The notes: generated from the sequence alone by a model not told the origin. A stretch of DNA of 64,000 nucleotides from Glossina fuscipes (GCF_014805625.2 NW_023998450.1:101172-165171); one strand, 5' to 3'. Shown: positions 1 to 11,740, counted from the stretch's first letter. Numbers and translations: made by a program.

Positions 1-54
1 AACAGCGGTAGCTCGGACACCAAAAAACTAAACGATAATCCTAACTAGAGACAC

Positions 55-330
55 GTATAAGCTTTCTGTGAAGTAACCATCGATAAACTCCTTAGCCTTA
101 CATGAAGATTGAATTTAGTGTCAAGGATAATCCCCATATCCCAAGAATACCAACCCGATCCCAGTTTCACACCATTAATATGGCAGTTATTAGATATTGG
201 AAGTGCCGAGCTAAAAGTCGTTGCCCTTCATTTGCTATCGTTCAACGAACAACCAATTTATCTCGCACTTCTTTCCTACGGCGAGCAAATTAGATTCGAG
301 CATATTTTCAGAGCAATGGAATAGTTTTAT
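55..330 (-). pseudogene. LINE reverse transcriptase remnant
   Basis: Read on the minus strand, this stretch gives a conceptual peptide typical of the region just after the catalytic YADD box of Jockey/CR1-type non-LTR reverse transcriptases: KCRATTFS-like (the Cys codon is now a stop), then HINGVKLG, then DMGIILDTKFNLHV. The family pattern is K-C-K-x-x-x-F-S ... Y-x-I-x-G-x-x-L ... DLGVILDSKLxFxxHI. The frame runs from about position 240 down to about 80, then hits a stop after QKAYTCL. The 240-330 part is poorly preserved. The same region of the complete LINE at 43-47 kb (FGVLFDHRLRFNLHI) is similar, so both may belong to the same broad clade. It is a dead fragment continuing off the left edge of the window. 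The assignment rests on motif order only. Confidence 0.6.
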
Positions 331-3084
331 GACTATAACATGAAATATACTACAATAGTGTTCTTAAATAGTAGTAGTGACGCGAAATATTCATGAATGT
401 ACGTAGGGATATTTTTGCATGATATTACGTTTACTAATTACTAATGTATTAATCTAGCCTGAGAGAACGAGGTAGGGTGAAAGGATGAGAATAGAATAAG
501 TAAATAAACGGAAAACTATTTCAAGTTTATGGGAAAGACGCGTGCCAGCAGTTGAGCGCAGGAGAGCTGTGTCAATAAAAATTAAAAATTTTTGATAATC
601 TCAGTTTGCTATGTAGTCGTTATGAAATGGCTTAAAGTAAAATTCTTTAAATTATACAATTTAGTAAAACTTCAACTTATAGAAAAATGCATTTCCTTAA
701 AAAATTGTACGCTTCCTTTGCACCAATTTACTGCTATGTGTCTAGTTTATTTCAAAAAGAAATGAAAAAAGGAAAAACGTATTTTCTACGTTGGTTTTTG
801 TTACTCATTTCTGTCAGACTTACTGTCAAGGTTTTTTGCTTTTTGTATATGTGCATTAGATTTAAAAGGCTTTCAGTGTATAAATATATATAGAGTCGCA
901 TACACCCAAATGCGCATACGTCTATTGCAAATTTTTTTGTCAAGCTTCAAAATCTTGCAGTCGCTTATTGCACAACTTAATATTTGTTTTCTTTGCTCGT
1001 TTTTACATTACATACATTATTTCCGTACTAGAGTCTCTATCGACTGTTGTTTTATCGCCGCCTTAAGGATAAGGTAAAAGTGATTTATAGAGAGAGTGGA
1101 TGCGAGGAAGCAGCGCTTTTTTCCTTCTTTGTTAAGTAAATTTTAGGCCATTTAAAAATATTTTTGACTTACGTACGCCTTAAGTCAAACGTGTAAAATA
1201 TACTTTTGTTTTTGGCTGCTTGGATGAGTAAACTTTACAACAGGATTTTCATTAAAAGTGTTGCCTAAAAACGTTTGCTCCTACCAACGGGTTCTTTTCA
1301 CAAAATATAAGATACCTTGCACAGTCTGATCGACCCCTTGTTTTCGTCGGCTTTCGATTCTTGCAATTTGTATTAAAGGTGGTTGGCTAAAATGTCTATA
1401 TTTAAGTTGTACCTGCACACACATACCACGTTTTATATTGTTTGCTTGACACAAGTAACAACACTTTAACAAAGCTTATAAGTTTATAATTGCTGACAAT
1501 TATTTTTACACTATTTTCCTCGAATTTAACACCCTGTGCAAGTAAGTCACGTCACTTAATCGGTAGTTCTCTTTTAAGTAGCGCAAATTTCCTTAAAACT
1601 ATCTAAAATAATAGTGATGAATGTTGGCAAAATATAAACATAACTGTAGAGCAGGACCAGAGATATTTTATGTATACGGGAGAACTTGCGGTATACGAAG
1701 AGCAAATCCTGGCGAAGAACAACCTTAAATACAATTCTACCATATCCGTAAAATGTTCAAAGCCGTTAAACCAATTGTACATTGCAGATATCGCGGAATA
1801 GAAATAAAATAAGCATTTTTTCTTGTTTGCCGCCGTTGCCTTCGTTTTGATTCTAGTTTTAACGCATATCAAGCGATATAAATTCTTACATATTGAAAAA
1901 ATTCAAATTTTTTTAGTGTAGACGCACAGTTTTTTAGAGTTTTGCAAATCAGCTTTACGATAAGTTTAACATTTTCATGTTTCTTTTTGGCGCATATTGA
2001 TAAAAGTTCGAACGAAAGTCGAAAAGAATTAATCGCTAATAAGGCAAAATTCTGCAAATAATTACAATTATTGAATTCTTATTTGTATACACCAATAACT
2101 GAGGAATTAGTTCTAACTAACTTTGTCGCTTGCGTAAGTATTAAAATTTCTTTTAGTCCCTGTAATGTTTTGAATGCAATTCCGACCAGAAAATCAAACA
2201 TACGTCGGGTGTTGTTTATGTTTTTTTTTTTCTGGAGTACGATAAAAATTAAGTAACTATGCGCCATTGCTAGACATTGCCAACTTTCCGGTACCTGGAG
2301 AAAGCTTTTCCCTCTGTAACGAACCGTCACTGTTAATATCTTCGTACGAACAAAAGCGCTGCTTTTGTGGCTCTTAAAATAAACCCATTTATAATCTCCG
2401 ATGAAGAAACATTTACTTTTGCGGCGTTTGACCAAAACAAAAAAAAGGTAATATGATAACAAATGATGCCGGCGATGTTCTTAATTTGGCGCAAATGGCA
2501 CAGGCAATAAAACAGTTTTTGTGCAAACACTTCTTCCATGTATCATCTGCAGCCGTTTGTCACTTCTTGAAAGCACCAGAAAATGTAATTTATATCAAAT
2601 TTGTACAGTGCCTATTTCGTTGGTTGTTTACGTTCGCATTTTGTACCTACATATCTAGCAAAGCTATTATGTCAGTTCGTTACATCGCCGTTATCCTTCT
2701 AACCCGGAGAAAAACGGCTTAACTTATTTCAAAAAACTTCGCATTCTTATTCGCTGCCTATCAAGTGTATTTTCTATAAAAATATTTTAAAAACGACTTT
2801 AAGCGTCTAGCAAAGGCAAAAATTTAAAAGCAACAATTGATCACGTAAATAAAGTTGAAATTCAGATTTGTAATTTTCTGAGCCGACTTGTTAATATATT
2901 GTTATGAAATTCGCTTTTACTAAGATAGAGTGCGTATCACTGGATCGTGAATATTTTGATCAGGAGAAATACACTTCAAAGTTCTTTTATTTTACTACTT
3001 TGTCTTTCACAACAGGAGGAGTATTTATTTACAATTATATTTCTTAACAGTAGAATTATTCACAATTTAATTTGGCCGTACTCC
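331..3084. other. Non-coding AT-rich stretch
   Basis: I see no gene here. The short frames have no recognisable domain and the composition is AT-rich throughout. Two overlapping minus-strand frames near 2079-2539 (127 and 68 codons) lie in slightly more GC-rich DNA but show no family motif and read in conflicting frames, so I do not call them genes. Homopolymer runs of T and A are common. Confidence 0.6.
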
Positions 3085-3440
3085 CAACTCAAATGTTCTT
3101 GCCCGACTAATTCTCCCTTCCACAAATATTCTATTTATGTACCTTTTTACAAGCATGTTACTATACCTAAATTTATTGTTTTGTTTCTAATCCCAGCCTG
3201 CCTTTCCCCTAATCGTTTTCATCGACCTGCACCTGCATGACGCGCCTGCGAATGTGCACTTCGATTTTACCTATCTGCTTTTCCGCTAATCGTTTTCATC
3301 GGCCTGCAGCTGCATAAGACGCCTGCAAATGCTCATTTGGTTTTTCCTTCTTTAGGGAATTTATTATTGGGGAAAATTGCTTAGCTGACATTAACTGGAT
3401 TTGGGATTTTCGCAACAATATTATTAATGTTTCTACTTTC
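3085..3440 (+). repeat. Dispersed repeat family B, copy 1
   Basis: This segment matches 24770-25110 over most of its length in the same order: CCGACT, a CCGCAAATAT-like block, ATTTATGTAC, TTTTTACGAGCAT-like, CTAATCGTTTTCATCG-like, TGCATGACGCG, GAATGTGCACTT, and ACTGGATTTGGGATTTT near the right end. The copy at 3190-3345 contains an internal tandem duplication of the block from CTAATCG to the GTGCACTT/TGCTCATTT part, which the other copy has only once. There is no coding capacity in common between the copies and I do not recognise the family. It may be a non-autonomous DNA transposon or an LTR remnant. Confidence 0.6.
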
Positions 3441-3838
3441 CCTAGCGTACGCATGCTTATAAGTCAACATTTAGAAATACTGAGCATCGGTAGCAACATT
3501 TTTATTTGTTTTGTCACAAAGGATGCACGATCAACGCTAGAATTTAATATCTTTACAGATCCTAGGGTTTACAATCAAATAACTGAAATGCAATTCCTTT
3601 TCTGTGTAATGTGTACCAGTGAATGTAGATTTCGTTTTCGACGTGTTCCTCAGAAAAGCGCAAAAACTAAACGAACAGGCATAATTATCGAGAAAACATG
3701 TAATATATTATTCAAAAACTTTTTTCAATATATATACGTAATTTTTAATTTGCACACGTTGGTGTGGTTTCTATTGTATATAAATATGTCCCATGAGCGT
3801 GCCTTCTTTTTGTCAGTTCTTTTGAAGTAAGCTCCGCT
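3441..3838. other. Unassigned stretch with a 125-codon frame
   Basis: A plus-strand open frame runs from 3453 to 3830. Its conceptual product has no domain that I recognise, is rich in Phe, Ile and Cys as AT-rich non-coding DNA tends to be, and lies between two dispersed repeats. I consider it a chance frame. Confidence 0.45.
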
Positions 3839-3839
3839 A

Positions 3840-4190
3840 TCAAAAAAATCGTATTGAATATGCCAAAAATTATGGTTTATATGATGATCCATGGCCGCAA
3901 TAAAAAAAGGAGAAAAATTATATTCGTCTATGACCGAATCTTTTATGCCCATCGTCGAAACGACTAAAAAAAAGCAAAAAAGCTAAATTTCCGTACTCTA
4001 TGTTATTAGGTGGGCGTTTGTAATTTTTTCCATTTTTATAGACTGAAAGTGAAAATTTATATCGTGTATCTGTTGTAGTTTACGAGAACGTGCAAAAACC
4101 ATGGAAAGCAAAGGTTTTCTCAGGTTTTGCTCGATTGTAGACGCTTGTTTTCGCTTTGGTCCGTTTTTAAACTCTTTCAAATTCAAAGAC
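3840..4190 (+). repeat. Dispersed repeat family C, degenerate copy
   Basis: The start (GGAGAAAAATTATATTCG followed by a TGACCGAATCTTTTATGCCC-like block) resembles 12570-12620. The later part, GGTGGGC then AATTTTTTCCATTTTTAT and GTTTACGAG, matches the reverse complement of 42190-42330, where GGTGGGC, a similar TTTTTCCATTTTTG block and GTTTATGAG occur in the same order. It is non-coding and heavily diverged, and the boundaries are approximate. Confidence 0.45.
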
Positions 4191-4548
4191 GATGTCTTTA
4201 TTTTCGTTTATAGGAGAATATTTACCGCAGATAGTACACAGTATACAGACGGATAGATGGGCAAAGGAACAGAAGGATGTGTTCAGGTACATTTCAGGCT
4301 CCACTCTGGTCAAAAATTGATGGCATTTTTGAGACTTGCTTCTGGTCGCTATAACTGTTTTGACAAAAAATGATAGCTGGAAACGCTATAATATTGGTTA
4401 CGAGAGGGATGTTTTTCAATTTTTGCAAATGTACTAAAGCGAAGACCATGGAATGGACACTTTGCATAAATCATTCCTGTGGCGACATGAATGCTCAGTG
4501 CAAAAAATTACTGCCGATTAACAAAATAAAAGATATATTACAGAGAAT
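4191..4548. other. Non-coding flank of mariner relic
   Basis: No gene is visible. The stretch holds a short CAGACGGATAG-like string of the type seen in the dispersed repeats (near 4245) and a chance 70-codon frame that runs into the mariner terminal repeat, which argues against it being coding. Confidence 0.5.
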
Positions 4549-4550
4549 GT

Positions 4551-4583
4551 TAGGTTGGAGGGAAAGTTCGGTCGTATTTTAAA
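4551..4583 (+). repeat. Mariner terminal inverted repeat (3' end of element)
   Basis: It begins TAGGTTGGAGGGAAAG and pairs with the reverse complement of 5762-5795. It lies downstream of the transposase C-terminus because the gene reads on the minus strand. Confidence 0.8.
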
Positions 4584-4623
4584 GAAAATATTTGAATTCA
4601 CTTATAAAAATGCGTGTCTAATA

Positions 4624-5616
4624 TTAATCAATTATAAATTCTCCGTTATTTGTTACAACCTGTTGCAATCTTTCAGGTAACCTGTGAGTTCCTGTTTTGT
4701 AGAAGTTCTCGTCCTTGGAGTTAAAATAGTCAGCAACTGCCTTAGAAACACATTCAAAAGACTTGAATTTTTTTTCCGTTAGATAATTTCGCAGAGATCT
4801 GAACATGTGATAATAAGCTGGAGCAATGTCAGTTGAATACGGTGGGTGACTATAGACTTCCCATCGTAGCGCATTCAGTTTTTGTTGTGTCGCGATTGCA
4901 GTATGCGCTCGAACACTATTCCTTTTCGACAAGCTAATGCCGATCTCTTCTCTTTGATGGCTGCATTAAATTTATTCAGCTGATTGCAGTACAGGTCCGC
5001 GTTAATGGTTTTTCCCTGTTTCAGCAGTTCGTAATATACTGGGCCTTTCCTGTCTCACCACAAACAAATCAGTACTTTTCGTTGATGGATCCTTGATTTT
5101 GGAACTGTTGCTGATGATGTTTCTGGTTTGCAGTAAGATTTTTTCTTTTAATATTCTCTTAAAGAATCCACTTTTCATCTACAGTAACCAGCTTGTCCAA
5201 AAACGGCTCCACATTGCGTCTAATCAGATGTGATGAACACAAGATCTGAAAAATTCTTTTCCGTTAATTCCAAACACTTTACTTTACCATGGACGCAAGA
5301 GATTTAATGTGATCTCCAAAAGTTGTATGATGAATGCCTAACTTTTCTGCAATTTCTCGATTTGTTAAACGTGGATTATTTCCCAACAGGGATCGCAAAA
5401 CATCATTGTCGATCTCGGATGGTCGTCCAGATCGATTACTTTCTTGGAGGCTCAGATCCCCGGAACGAAATTCGCTAAACCATCTTTGAAAAGTACGAAC
5501 ATTTACAATACCCTCGGAAATACCGCACATAAATTTTTACATGCAACCGATGCCTTGCTTCCTTTGTGGAATTCATATAAAATGCGGTGTCGTAAATGCA
5601 CTTTATCTACTGACAT
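4624..5616 (-). pseudogene. Mariner transposase relic (cecropia-like)
   Basis: The inferred start is the ATG at 5616 (MSVDKVHLRHRILYEFHKGS), which fits the usual mariner N-terminus. Frameshifts follow. The segment 5530-5279 carries the paired helix-turn-helix region, including FQRWFSEFRSGD, NRSGRPSEID and an IAEKLGIHHTT recognition helix. Around 5200-5150 the peptide EPFLDKLVTVDEKWIL keeps the first catalytic Asp. The last frame, 4932-4624, has RAHTAIATQQKL, HPPYSTDIAPAYYHMF and a C-terminus in FYKTGTHRLPERLQQVV. In the second and third catalytic positions the expected HDNARPH and PSDYH are changed (NSVRAH and PAYYH), so two of the three Asp are gone. The product would bind and cut element ends by a DD34D mechanism if whole; here it is dead. 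Confidence 0.85.
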
Positions 5617-5761
5617 GTTTTTCACTTTAAATTTCACAAGTAAATGATGAACTGTAAAAAAGACTTCTTTTGTATTATATAACAGATAAAAAAAAAAACA
5701 AAAATGCGAATGACTCACTAGCCACATGTTTTTTTTATTTACAAGAAAAATTACCTGCCTA

Positions 5762-5795
5762 TTTAAAATGCGACAGAACATTCTCTCCAACCCAT
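5762..5795 (-). repeat. Mariner terminal inverted repeat (5' end of element)
   Basis: Its reverse complement begins GGGTTGGAGAGAATG and matches the repeat at 4551-4583. It lies about 150 bases upstream of the inferred transposase start. Confidence 0.8.
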
Positions 5796-5797
5796 TA

Positions 5798-6876
5798 TTC
5801 GATTATACGTTGTTTACTTATTTGCAAATAAGTGGCTATCAAATAAATGATTTAATTAATTTTTGAAGAATTCAAAATTAATTTTCTCATAAATTTCTGT
5901 TTTGCTGTTATTCAATATTCTACGTCCCCTTTTTATTTCAAATAATTCTTCATCAATGATTCTATTTAACTACATTAAAAGCCATTAAGCAATAAACCTA
6001 TGCATAAAGCATTTAAATACTTTTTTGTTAGCTGATGCTTTATAAAAGAGCTGCAAGAAACGAATAAATTTATTTCGTTATGATTTTCTCATTGCGTGCG
6101 TAACAAGCAGAAATTCATACTAGGAATTTCATAAGATATATATATTAGCGATAAACGTAAAATGTAAAATATCCTAACTAGTTTTCTTATTCAACGGCTG
6201 TTTGATCATTTCCTTGCTCAGCGAATTACTCGCTTTTATGTCATGTTCCGTTTTTCCAGTTCCATCCATGGGGTCCACTCGTCTCTGTTTGCAAGTATTT
6301 GCTTCTTCCGTTTCGAACCATTTCTTCATTTTTCCGTTCATCTGTTTTTTCTCGCCTATTGTTTCGCTTTTCACTCTTTTCTTTTTTCCTTCAATTGATC
6401 AGTTGTTTTATTCCTATATTCGTGGATGATGTTTTCATGGTTTTCCATAGAAATTTGGAGATTCATTCATATTTTCTTAACTACGATAACTTTTTCTTAC
6501 AACGGTGCCCACAAAGATCAAACATTAGAAAGTTTTTGAAAGAAATCGAAAATCTCATTTTCGGGCTTTAAAGATGGCGGGACCTCTAGGCCTGCTGACT
6601 GTATTAAAAATAATGAAAATATTATTGATATTCTCGAAAAGTGTGCATTCAAAATTCGCCTTAAGACGAGTACAGCTTTATCGTTCGACAATCAGCATAA
6701 TATTTTACGCTTCAAACTGTTTGAATAGCTAAACTTAATGCTTTATTTAAGACGGCCGGCATGGACTATTCTACAAAGTTATAAATTGTGCGTTAATTTA
6801 TGTTTAAGAGAAAAGAAAAAATGAAAGGAAAAACAATAAATATGCAAACTAAAGGGGGAAGTTGTTTTAATATGTT

Positions 6877-6917
<41 letters not shown>

Positions 6918-9559
6918 TTCAAAAAAAATATATATATTCAGTTATATATGTTATGTAGTTCAAAATAACTCCGCCGATAAGGAAATACAATTAAATATTA
7001 AACGAATCGTTTATATGATTACTAAGATTATGTTTGTTCGTCTAAGTTCCCTAAACATTTCCGCCCTGAGTTAAATCGTAGAATGCGTGCATTGAATGTA
7101 TTCTTAACATAACCAACCAAAAAGGAAAGTTTTTCATTTGAAGGTTTAGGTTGCTGCCTTAATCAACTTTGACTTTTTATGAAGTTATTGAATCAAAAGC
7201 AAGCTTCACTTTGAGTAAAGATCTACACAGCCTGTCTCCTCCAGGCCACACTCTATAGAAATGGGCGCGAGTTTCTGAAAATAGTGTACAACTTATCCGT
7301 ACATAGTATCAACCACGGTTTTCCATTGATCGTCGCACTCATTTTACGCAAATACTACCTTGGTATTCTCAACTGCTAGTATCATAACAGATTTTTGCTA
7401 ACAAAATTGGGTTCACAATCGGCTAGAATATGGAAAGAAACATTGAATTGGTTATTCAGAAATGATCACTTATTTATGTTTTTTAGGTTTAAGATATCAC
7501 AAAATTGACTAATTGACTAACGCTAATATAGTTTTTTTTTTTGATGATTGAATTTAAAGAAGAACTTCCCCCATCTTGTTTGTATGGAATAATAGATTAA
7601 TTTGTTATTTTTTGAGTGAAATCCTATTCATATGAAAAACATTTAATCTTAACATAATAATGTGAACTTTTTGCTGCGAATATATTTAGCTTGAAGAATA
7701 TAAAAATCCTTTAAATGCACGTAGTACGGCAGAAGTCCAAAATTGCTTTCGAAAATGAAAGAAAGAAATCATAGTAAATTGCTTTTAAATTATAGTCATT
7801 TTCTTCACCGACCGTAAAACAAAGCTCAACTCTTTTCTTTTTTTTTTCAAAGGTGAAAAACGAAACTAAACTAATTTATGGTAATTTTTCATTGAAACTA
7901 AATGAACTGAAGTTCGGTTGCAAGTGAGCTACACTTATACTCTTTTCCTCCCACTAATTTCTCGTATGCACCGTAAATTAAGCTATTCTTCGTTATATGT
8001 CTGTCCAAAAGGATTAGATGATTGCTTTTTAGAAAGTCTCTGCTTAGCCATAGCAAAGTTTAAAGTTTTTAATATGAAATAATTCAACTACCTAACTGAC
8101 CCAAATAATAAATGGGCAAGTATTGAATATATGCTATGCTGACTGCGTAGAAAACAAAAATGAAAACCCACTACGAAAATTCAACAGCAGCAATGCTCAC
8201 ACACCTAGCAAGAACAACAATTTCTTGATAATATAAAAAAAATTTTTTTAAACAAAAACACAACCCAAACTAGAAAAGAGTGAAAAAAGTCCTTCACACA
8301 GAAATTACGTTCCAGGCAGAAAAAAAAACGCGCCAACAACACAACTGTGCACCATCAACGTAATACAATACTTAATACGAAACCGTAGCTATAACTATAG
8401 CCGTTGCAGTAGTAGTTGCTGCTGGTTCACTTGTTAAGTAGTTCAGCAGATTGCATGTTTGCTACCTGACCTGGCCGAGGTGAATATCTGTGCGTTGCCA
8501 GCCCTTTTTTTTACTATTTTCCAATATCTCTTCCCCCCCTATCACTTTACCACTCTTTTAAGTTTTAACCGTCGCTGCTTTTATTGCTTACCGAGTGATG
8601 AACATTATATAACTTTTAAATAGAAAATTTAATCAAAAAAAAAAAAAAAATTAAATAGATTTTTTTAAAACTATTTTGCGAAAAGAAAAAAGAAACGCTT
8701 TTACTCTCTAGAAACTGATTTTCAATTTAAGTTTTTCCAAAAGAAGTAACAAAAGAGAAGAAAAGCAGAGAACTTTATATTTCCTAGCGAAACACAGAAG
8801 CCCTCTCAAGGCATACCGTGTTCAAATGTGCAACTTTTTGAAGAGTGTGTGACAAACATGTTTAAGCTTCAATTATTGATTTTGTAATTTATGAAATATG
8901 TTTGAGATTTTGAGAATTGCAAGCATTCGTGCTTGTTATATTGATTTATATCACCTACGTATTTAAATATGTTTTACATTGGTTTAGTAGTTGTGACTTC
9001 ACAAGATAATTATCGCTAATATAATCTACTAAAGAGGATATCTGTTACTCACTAGGAGCCCTTTTTATGAAAAATATGCCAATGGCAGAGCATTCGATCA
9101 ATAGCAAAATTATGACAATACCACTGCCGCATAAAATTCCAATTCCCGAGATTTGTGATTTCTAAATCTATACGTGCGTGCATAAAATCTACATAGCTTT
9201 TTAAACTTCTCTGCCATATAGTCTTGGTCTTTGCGTTCGTGAAGTCAGCACAAATAGCATAAAGTTAGCACAAAAATATGCGACTTTTTATGACAGAAAT
9301 GAATGACATTTAAACTTGTTTGAATCTTGTAAAACTGCTTAATTAAATAGTCGGCTTCAATAGTTAAAAACGTTCAAAACCGAATAAACAAATATTACAA
9401 TATAACTTGAAATGAAGTTAATGATAATGGGATTGCTCCGTTAAAGTATGTAATAGGTGCTTGCTGAGTCAGATTATTTTTTCACTTGAAAAAGGCAGCT
9501 ATTGAGAAAAATTGGTACAGTATATAATAATCAAAATATTTTCCATCGTCTTTTACTAT
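5798..9559. other. Non-coding stretch with microsatellite and low-complexity parts
   Basis: No gene is recognised. A minus-strand frame at 6174-6374 is charged and Lys-rich, and its reverse complement is a pyrimidine-rich tract, so it is probably composition. At 8140-8500 there are CAG/CAA-like triplets on the plus strand (CAACAGCAGCAATG) and GTAGTAGTTGCTGCTGG nearby, which in flies often mark untranslated or regulatory sequence; nothing proves transcription. Poly(A) and poly(T) runs occur at 8635-8650 and elsewhere. Confidence 0.5.
6881..6914. repeat. (AT)n microsatellite
   Basis: This is an uninterrupted AT dinucleotide run of 34 bases. It is followed after a short gap by a second short AT run near 6930. 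Confidence 0.97.
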
Positions 9560-10130
9560 TTTTCACCATCTTGCTGACAACATGGCCATACCATGTTGAA
9601 GAATTCTTTTTGGCAGCAACACATCGCTCGTAAAGCGCTACACCTTGCTGATCCAACCATATGCTCAGCAAAATTTTATGAACACGCTCCGGTGTCAATA
9701 TGGATGGCTATCACGGACTAACCCACGAAATTTTGGGCTTAGGATTGTCGTAGTGGGTCCACTTGTTATCGCCAGTCGCAATACGCCACAGAAAATTCTT
9801 CTGCTTTTGCCTGGTGAGCATTGAAAACTCGATTTTGTAACGGTTCGTAGTAGCATTTTAAGTCAATTCGCACGGCAACCATTTTCTCTACTTTTGGATC
9901 TTTCCCACGACATGTAAACGTCTAGAAACAGTTTATTCATCAACTGATAAGCTGTTCGAAGGCGTTCTAGTCCAATAAGTATCTTTGAACTTTTTTGGTC
10001 CTCCAGGTCGTTTTTCGTCATTGATATCAAAATTAGCACTTTTAAACCAAACCAAAGATATGCGACGTAATAGAACAGCATCACCATGAGCTTCTAAAAC
10101 TAGGCTTCGCCACCACATTTCTTGCAATCA
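9560..10130 (-). pseudogene. Mariner transposase relic (mauritiana-like)
   Basis: Minus-strand reading gives, in order from 10127 downward, ANFDINDEKRPGGPKKFKDT (the linker after the helix-turn-helix domain), then near 9850-9730 QKQKNFLWRIATGDNKWTHYDN followed by PKPKISW, and near 9690-9640 SIWLDQQGVALYE. These correspond to the family's FDxxDExRPGRPKKFED, RIVTGDEKWIHYDNPKRKKSW and CIWWDQxGVxYYE. The first catalytic Asp (TGD) is kept but the neighbouring Glu is Asn, there are several frameshifts, and the sequence breaks off before the second Asp. I found no terminal repeats. It is a different mariner lineage from the copies at 4.5 and 13.3 kb. Confidence 0.75.
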
Positions 10131-11370
10131 AATGCAACGAATGTGAGTGTCCGCATGCACTGAACAACTCAATGTATTAAATAGAGAACTGCTATTTTAT
10201 GTGAATAAAGGTCAAAATAGTCGAAATTAACCGTTGTGTGTATTGATACTCCGTATTATTTTCTTCTTTTTCACGAATAAATATAGCTAATCAACATACA
10301 TCCAAACACTCATTATATTATACAGCGTAATACAATGTACGCAGCGTAGAAAATGGTAGTAGATAGAAAATATCATACGTGAAAATTTTCTTCAAGTTCC
10401 TTAAAAGCTGGTTTTTGTGCAGATGTAGACAATTTTCGTTTTATGAAATAGAGATCACTTTTGTTGAATGGATGTGGAAAGACAGCGCAAGTTGTAATTT
10501 AGAAATCAGCTTGGGTTGAGTAAACGTGAAGTGCGCTGTCATCAACTTTAGTTAAACTTTATTGGCTTTCGGTGGCTATAACATTAAAAGTTGTGTTGAC
10601 TTACAACCTGTAATCATGAGAATTTAACTTTAATCTCTAAATTCAACGTATCAAGTTATCTTTGATTTTATTTCATATTTCATTTTTCATTTTCTATAAT
10701 GCTTTAACTAAACCTTTATGTTTGTTATTTTCCAACATAACTCATTGAATGTTTAAATACATTTTATATTCTTTAAAAGTTTGCATCTTCTTAGTTTATT
10801 TGTGTTATTTATTCAAATATCACTAAAGAAAAAAGAAAGAAAATTTATTTGCCTCTTGAAACATTTTTTCTTCATATTCCATTTCGTATATATTCGCATG
10901 GAAAAACGGGTATATAAAAGTTTTCCTATATATTCATTTTTTTTCCTTTTTATATAAATTGAATATTTTTTTGCTGAATTTTAAAGCAAACTATTAGCAT
11001 ATGCCTGCTAAAGTGTTTGTTTGGCATCAAAATTCATATAAAAAACAAGAAGTAAGTGAATATTTTTTGATGTTTTCCTGTGGTATTTGCTTAACCGGCG
11101 AGGGTTATTTGCAGGATGACAACGTTTTAAAAATCTTTAGTTTCATAGGCGCAGATTGTGAACACATTTATTAATTTTTAACGTAAATATATAAATAGTA
11201 GTAAACAATTAACTAACGTTTGTCCAGACCGTCCTACAACTCTCTAACTGTAAACATAAATTGTACTTTATTCCTACAATAAAAAGCATGGAATTCGCCC
11301 TTCTAACCTCAGTGAGTGAAGGTAGATTTAATTATAAATATTTTGAATTCTTAAAGCAATCATGAAGAAT
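10131..11370. other. Non-coding AT-rich stretch
   Basis: I see no coding, RNA or mobile-element signal. The sequence is very AT-rich with T runs near 10940-10970. Confidence 0.55.
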
Positions 11371-11371
11371 A

Positions 11372-11740
11372 AATAATATCTTTCGGCAAAGCTTGATAAG
11401 AATTGTAAATAAAAGTACACAAGAAGAAGAAACCTTGAAGAAATCTTCCTCCCCAATATGCAATTGCGGACATATTCGCATTATAAAGCATATTCTCTGT
11501 GACTGCCTTAACCTTACCATGGCTAGAAGTACTGCGCTTGGAACGATTAACCTTGTGGACATTCTACAATCACCTACAGAACAGAATATCAATACAATGT
11601 ATTACTTTATCAAAACTATGTCTAATGTCTAATGTATTTTTATAAATTAGAGCCGATAGCTTGTGTTGCTAGTGCTAAATGTCTCTTTTTTTTAGTCTAA
11701 GAATTTATTTCATTATTCTACAATAATAATAAATATAAAA
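11372..11740 (+). pseudogene. 3' end of a non-LTR retrotransposon
   Basis: The open frame ending at 11632 encodes PICNCGHIRIIKHILCDC, then LNLTMARSTALG, and finishes with ILQSPTEQNINTMYYFIKTM. The C-x-C-x7-8-H-x4-C pattern, an Arg-containing leucine-rich stretch and a terminal FIK-like helix are the usual last residues of ORF2 in I/R1/Jockey-type LINEs. An in-frame stop lies about 10 codons upstream of the frame's first usable start (TTG at 11393), so this is a 5'-truncated or decayed copy. About 110 bases of 3' untranslated sequence follow (AGCCGATAGC at 11651, a T run at 11686-11693, AGAATTTATTTC at 11700-11711), ending in a CAATAATAATAAAT tail. The tail fits LINEs that end in TAA-type repeats rather than poly(A). 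See 42807-42992 for a SINE with a related 3' end. Confidence 0.7.

Larger units (their letters stand above)
4549..5797 (-). mobile_element. Mariner-family DNA transposon, decayed
   Basis: The element is delimited by imperfect terminal inverted repeats. The left one is 4551-4583 (TAGGTTGGAGGGAAAGTTCG and onwards) and the right one is the reverse complement of 5762-5795 (GGGTTGGAGAGAATGTTCTG and onwards). About 25 of 31 positions agree from GGTTGGAG through GTCG to ATTTTAAA. The length, about 1.25 kb, is normal for mariner. The transposase relic between them is on the minus strand. The flanking TA dinucleotides are no longer unambiguous because the ends have diverged. It is an old, immobile copy. 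Confidence 0.85.

Noticed and set aside
2079..2539. Minus-strand coding region (127 codons)
   Set aside because: Two frames overlap in conflict, no motif is recognisable and no splice structure is evident.
3453..3830. 125-codon plus-strand gene
   Set aside because: Composition is that expected of AT-rich non-coding DNA. No domain, and it lies between dispersed repeats.
6174..6571. Lys/Glu-rich exon on the minus strand
   Set aside because: The frame mirrors a pyrimidine-rich tract on the other strand and reading is interrupted by stops, so composition explains it.
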